From positions 2,534,023-2,598,022 of the forward strand of contig NC_088302.1 in assembly GCF_032854445.1 (NCBI RefSeq): a DNA stretch of 64,000 nucleotides, in the 5' to 3' direction. Below are positions 60,501 to 64,000 of this stretch, one piece after another. The position numbers and the translations under genes are program-made. Source of the DNA: Liolophura sinensis. Its lineage: Eukaryota; Mollusca; Polyplacophora; Chitonida; Chitonidae. The notes under the pieces were generated by a model. That model did not search any database and had not been told where the DNA came from. It saw only the letters and a list, made by a program, of their open reading frames with translations. How positions within the stretch are numbered: position 1 is the first letter of the stretch; each line of letters starts with the position of its first letter.

Positions 60501-62532
60501 AGAGATGTCTGTTACAGAATTTCAGGTAATGTTGTGTACATCACCATGACGTTAGTCATAGTTTCCCTCAGTCTACACACACAATAGAGATGTCTGTTAC
60601 AGAATTTCAGGTAATGTCGTGTACATCACCATGATGTTAGTCATAGTTTCCCTCAGTCTACACACACAATAGAGATGTCTGTTACAGAATTTCAGGTAAT
60701 GTTGTGTACATCACCATGACATTAGTCATAGTTTCCCTCAGTCTACACACACAATAGAGATGTCTGTTACAGAATTTCAGGTAATGTTGTGTACATCACC
60801 ATGACGTTAGTCATAGTTTCCCTCAGTCTACACACACAATAGAGATGTCTGTTACAGAATTTCAGGTAATGTTGTGTACATCACCATGACGTTAGTCATA
60901 GTTTTCCTCAGTCTACACACACAATAGAGATGTCTGTTACAGAATTTCAGGTAATGTCGTGTACATCACCATGATGTTAGTCATAGTTTCCCTCAGTCTA
61001 CACACACAATAGAGATGTCTGTTACAGAATTTCAGGTAATGTTGTGTACATCACCATGACATTAGTCATAGTTTCCCTCAGTCCACAAACACAATAGAGA
61101 TGTCTGTTACAGAATTTCAGGTAATGTTGTGTACATCACCATGATGTTAGTCATAGTTTCCCTCAGTCTACACACACAATAGAGATGTCTGTTACAGAAT
61201 TTCAGGTAATGTTGTGTACGTCATCATGACGTTAGTCATAGTTGCCCTCTCTCTACACACACAATAGAGATGTCTGTTACAGAATTTCAGGTAATGTTGT
61301 GTACATCACCATGATGTTAGTCATAGTTTCCCTCCGTCTACACACACAATAGAGATGTCTGTTACAGAATTTCATGTTATGTTCTGTACATCACCATGAT
61401 GTTAGTCGTAGTTTCCCTCAATCTACACACACAATAGAGATGTCTGTTACAGAATTTCATGTTATGTCCTGTACATCACCACAACGTTAGTCGTAGTTTC
61501 CCTCAGTCTACACACACATTAGAGATGTCTGTTACAGAATTTCATGTTATGTTTTGCGTGTCACTTTGACGTTAGCCATAGCAGACACGTCAGGCAAACA
61601 GTCTGCCTGCCAGCTGTGGCATTTTATACATACAACCACTATCATGGTAAGAATTACATGTAGTTACTGTGAAATGTACATTTTAAACTGGTAAACGAGA
61701 GGGAGCCAATCACCCTCTTCTGTTGTCTTGCTGCTAACTCACTCAGAGTGAAAGTTTCCAATTTGCAATATTAAACAACAGTTATTGTATTTGCGTTGTC
61801 TACGCACAGTGTAATTTCCCTGTTAAGCTATCACAAGCATTGTGCAGTGAGTCTTGACGCTGGACACCACAGCTTAACATCCACAAACCAGCAGGAAAAG
61901 TGCTTAACATCCACAAACCAGCAGCAAAAGTGTTTAACATCCACAAACCAGCAGCAAAAGTGTTTAACATCCACAAAACAGCAGGAAAAGAGCTTAACAT
62001 CCACAAACCAGCAGGAAAAGTGCTTAACATCCACAAACCAGCAGGAAAAGTGCTGAACATCCACAAACCAGCAGCAAAAGTGTTTAACATCCACAAACCA
62101 GCAGGAAAAGTGTTTAACATCCACAAACCAGCAGGAAAAGTGCTTAACATCCACAAACCTGCAGCAAAAGTGCTTAACATCCACAAACCAGCAGGAAAAG
62201 TGCTTAACATCCACAAACCAGCAGGAAAAGTGCTTAACATCCACAAACCAGCAGAAAAAGTGCTTAACATCCACAAACCTGCAGCAAAAGTGCTTAAGAT
62301 CCACAAACCAGCAGGAAAAGTTTGCTGTATAGCCTCTGAGAAGGGCATTATTAATGTATTAATATTTGCAGCACAGTGTTACATTCTCATTGAGTCTTGT
62401 GATGTAAAAAAAAAAAAAACGTTGAGGGGGAAAGTAATCTGCTGTTCAGACCTTTTAAAGATGAAACTTTTCTCATTTCAGAAATTTTCCAACCAGATGA
62501 AGGAAATAGGTTCAGTCCTTGAAACAGTGTGA
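54562..62532 (+). CDS. COMMD6: COMMD6-like COMM-domain protein, eight exons
   Basis: Exons are 54562-54592, 55490-55548, 55935-56000, 56523-56599, 59389-59500, 59672-59722, 60118-60270 and 62482-62532. They sum to 600 nt, giving 199 residues, with GT-AG junctions and matching phases throughout. The N-terminal part (about 1-125) is helical with LLNQLPEDILAEM, matching the helical N-terminal region of COMMD proteins. The COMM domain covers about 130-199: LVDMKWKLGVAMSSDCCRNL, VPYVTITLVIADTSG, TIEMSVTEFQKF and the ending EIGSVLETV. These match COMMD6 more closely than other COMMD paralogues as I recall them. COMMD proteins form the ring of the Commander/CCC complex with CCDC22 and CCDC93, acting in endosomal cargo recycling and NF-kB control. 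Human COMMD6 isoforms can be much shorter (about 85 aa); this one keeps the full N-terminal region. Head-to-head with CLN5. Confidence 0.94.
54950..55345 (+). repeat. Two direct copies of a tRNA-head-derived repeat in COMMD6 intron 1
   Basis: CTTT(A)ACTCAGTTGGTAGAG-like A-box sequence at about 54998 and 55236 is followed in each copy by GGACTTCGGCTGCAGAGACC and CGAGTT, a B-box region. Both have the same flanks (CCAGTGCTT upstream, GTGAAATCCTTCAACCATTA downstream). The spacing is about 238 bp. Neither can fold with a paired acceptor stem as a real tRNA, so this is a SINE-like or duplicated tRNA-derived unit rather than a tRNA gene. Confidence 0.65.
55490..55548 (+). CDS. COMMD6: COMMD6-like exon 2
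   Basis: Follows TTTTCCAG. Encodes Gly11 to Met30 (GTGKAADLLNQLPEDILAEM), ending in phase 0 before GTAAGA. Confidence 0.9.
55935..56000 (+). CDS. COMMD6: COMMD6-like exon 3
   Basis: Symmetric 66-nt exon (phase 0-0), residues 31-52, CQDVMRVLQYKLSCVNIKSF-TQ. Acceptor TTTCAG, donor GTCAGT. Confidence 0.9.
56523..56599 (+). CDS. COMMD6: COMMD6-like exon 4
   Basis: Residues 53-77 plus two bases of Arg78 (KINSVSKIVEDVSVQSCVNA then VTYLYR). Acceptor TTTTTCAG, donor GTAAGT. Followed by a 2.8-kb intron. Confidence 0.9.
56600..58853. other. COMMD6 intron 4, first part
   Basis: Intron sequence with a T/G-rich run near 56965-57025 and ORFs of about 60-103 codons on both strands. None has a recognisable domain. 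Confidence 0.45.
58854..58983 (-). mobile_element. 5'-truncated family-1 SINE with 11-bp target duplication, COMMD6 intron 4
   Basis: The reverse complement starts CCTCTCTGGCCGTAAGTGGG and ends GAGTACGGCGTAAAACACCA with a very short AT tail. Perfect duplications TATTGTATTAT lie at 58843-58853 and 58984-58994. The tRNA-like head is missing. Confidence 0.9.
59389..59500 (+). CDS. COMMD6: COMMD6-like exon 5
   Basis: Completes Arg78 and encodes 79-115 (EAARSDLNSENLSKQLASSS, then LFKRNVVDVLCRIWEQQ). Acceptor CTCACAG, donor GTAAAA. Confidence 0.92.
59672..59722 (+). CDS. COMMD6: COMMD6-like exon 6
   Basis: Symmetric 51-nt exon, residues 116-132 (GRLLSSSDVTQLLNVGQ), the linker into the COMM domain. 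Acceptor TGTTGCAG, donor GTGAGG. Confidence 0.9.
60118..60270 (+). CDS. COMMD6: COMMD6-like exon 7 (core of COMM domain)
   Basis: 153 nt, phase 0-0, residues 133-183, including DMKWKLGVAMSSD with the conserved Trp138. Acceptor TTTGACAG, donor TTTCAG-GTAATG. The last 85 bp of this exon are the parent of the tandem array that follows it directly. Confidence 0.96.
60271..61625 (+). repeat. 85-bp tandem array derived from COMMD6 exon 7 and its splice donor
   Basis: ACAATAGAGATGTCTGTTAC, present in exon 7 at 60241, recurs (last copy with one change) at an exact 85-bp step at 60326, 60411, 60496, 60581, 60666, 60751, 60836, 60921, 61006, 61091, 61176, 61261, 61346, 61431 and 61516. That makes fifteen copies beyond the exon. 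Twelve (60326-61261) keep TTTCAG-GTAATG, the exon 7 donor; the last three have TTTCATGTTATG and have lost it. A further partial copy at about 61565-61610 (AGCCATAGCAGACACGTCAG) is closer to the original exon than to the array consensus. Confidence 0.97.
61873..62321. repeat. 30-bp minisatellite in COMMD6 intron 7, 15 copies
   Basis: The unit is CTTAACATCCACAAACCAGC plus AGGAAAAGTG. Copies start at 61873 and every 30 bp to 62293, with GCAGCAAAAG variants. As 30 is divisible by three, ORFs run through it in several frames on both strands. It lies between exons 7 and 8 and is not regarded as coding. Confidence 0.95.
62482..62532 (+). CDS. COMMD6: COMMD6-like exon 8 (C-terminus)
   Basis: Acceptor CTCATTTCAG. 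Encodes KFSNQMKEIGSVLETV (184-199) and the stop TGA, matching the usual C-terminal helix of COMMD6. Confidence 0.95.
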   Translation, partial: KFSNQMKEIGSVLETV

Positions 62533-64000
62533 TGAAGCCATCCATATCTAATGGGACAGGGTTTTTGTCGATAGGCATCTTTCTTGCAAGTCACCGGTGA
62601 ATACTATCTGTCTCCTACAGTTATACAGCCCCCAGTTTTCTTGCAGCTGAAACTACTTACTGACTGCTCACAGCAAGAGGCTCTGGACAAAGATTCCCGT
62701 GTGATTTACCTGAGAATTTTTTGATGCCATTTTTCATCTAAATGGTATGGAAGTATGCTCAGATGACAGATGTTGCATAGATAATGTACAGATGATGTCA
62801 GTTGGTGTCACGCAGCATTACATCTTTAAAGAATGTTTTCTTTATGCGGAAAAAATACAGCGGGAGTATTTCCACATGTGTTGTTAAAAATGACATTAAA
62901 TCATAATTAGTTTTTTGTGAAATAACAGTATCTGTATGCGAAAGACGGCCATGCCTCAGATGATGACATGCTTCTGGCTGTTCGAATTTCCGCTTTTCCT
63001 GCTATGTTTCCTGTTTTCTGTGAAATTATGGTTAAGATACACCTTTATGTAGGGCTTAAGTGGTTAATAGTTTTGCCGCCTCAAATTGAACAACATGCAT
63101 ATATATGCAGTAGCAACAAAATGGCATGCAGTAGTAACACAAGCCATACCATTCTGTCCAGTAGTGTCTTAGTTTGAAACTGGACAGTAGGCGTGGAAAC
63201 CTTTGTGTTGACTTCTTGACGCAAGGATACAAATAAAACGATGAATGCCACAACAAGCCATTCTGAGCTCAAGTGACTCGTTGGTGACTCGTTGCTTGCC
63301 ACTTTCGCCAGTCAACAGATAAGCTGTGCGCCAAATATAAACACACTGTAGAACTTGTTAGAACGTCCTTCCTGTTGTTTGACATAAGGAATGTTGAAAG
63401 CGTTAAAGTCGGGTAAAACGTTAACTTTTTCTCCACACATCCTGGTTGCATCGGTCAGTGTTTATCAAATGTTATTAATAAATAGCACACCTTGGTGTAC
63501 ACCTGTGGTATTTCCTTGCGTACTGTCTTTGCCTCTCTGTTACCAGGCTAATATCAGGGGGGCATGTGCATGCATGTCTTAGTGTCCAAGCGTCACAAAT
63601 ACATTAATGAAAACAACGTCAGTACTGTGTTTTGAGGTTATTATTTTTAAAAAATCACATTATTTGTTTCACTTTAACTGCTTATTTTTGTTGTCTTCCC
63701 TACACGTCCCTGAGTAAAAGTGCAGTGTATCGGAAAGTAAGCCACAGGCAGTACAGCTCTCGTCATCGTGAGAACACGTGTTAGGATGAATCGAGAGCTG
63801 TAATAGTCACTATCGTACTGTAGATCAAGAACAACTGAGTACCTAGAGTGATGAGAATGATTAAAATGTGTATCTACATGTACGTGTTGTTACTTTAAAA
63901 TAAGAAATTACAGTTTTTCGATGTAAAAAAATTCTCTTTGTGAGGTCTTTCATCAACTGATGCGTCCTAATCGAGTCTAATTCCGCTAAGGGCTGTAGAT
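62533..64000. other. COMMD6 3' UTR and downstream sequence
   Basis: The stop is at 62530-62532. An AATAAA at 63232-63237 is the first convincing polyadenylation signal I see, implying a 3' UTR of about 0.7 kb. The remainder to 64000 shows no supportable gene. Confidence 0.4.

Noticed and set aside
61796..62532. Repeat ORFs such as NIHKPAGKVL (plus) and FVDVKHFSCW (minus)
   Set aside because: A 30-bp minisatellite in COMMD6 intron 7. The plus ORF only appears to end at the real exon 8 because it runs through the intron into its frame.

Overview
This is a stretch of an animal nuclear genome, AT-rich and dense in repeats, with long introns and canonical GT-AG splicing. Several tRNA-derived SINE families with AAATAAATAAATA tails or GAGT-type tails suggest a lophotrochozoan such as a mollusc or brachiopod. 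That placement is an inference from repeat style and I cannot name a species. There is a 200-base assembly gap at 38138-38337.

Three host genes can be supported. (1) A single-exon class A (rhodopsin-type) peptide-like GPCR lies on the minus strand at 33235-34353. (2) A complete five-exon CLN5 orthologue, a lysosomal luminal enzyme of 342 aa, lies on the minus strand at 46738-54481. (3) A complete eight-exon COMMD6-like gene, a Commander/CCC complex subunit of 199 aa, lies on the plus strand at 54562-62532. CLN5 and the COMMD gene are divergent and their start codons are separated by only 80 bp. That interval holds three copies of GTCACAT-GA(C/T), which resembles MiT/TFE (CLEAR/M-box) sites, so it looks like a shared lysosomal-type promoter.

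The left part (1-31 kb) is almost entirely repeats. It holds a Tc1-like transposase relic, a composite repeat present three times (copy A 2.36-15.4 kb, B 19.2-21.96 kb, C 22.3-25.4 kb), and a 6.6-kb satellite of a 48-bp unit. It also holds a retrotransposon ORF1 relic, a Jockey/I-like RT-RNase H relic with a mariner-like element nested in it, and a 44-bp tandem array. The middle (35-46 kb) has a (TA)n tract, SINEs with clear target-site duplications, an RT fragment and a long-TIR MITE.

The introns of CLN5 and the COMMD gene are also full of tandem repeats with units of 34, 45, 85 and 30 bp. The most unusual is the 85-bp array directly after COMMD exon 7. It is an amplified copy of the 3' end of that exon together with its splice donor, giving twelve decoy donors. 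Most units also carry an acceptor-like site that frames an in-phase 39-nt pseudo-micro-exon.
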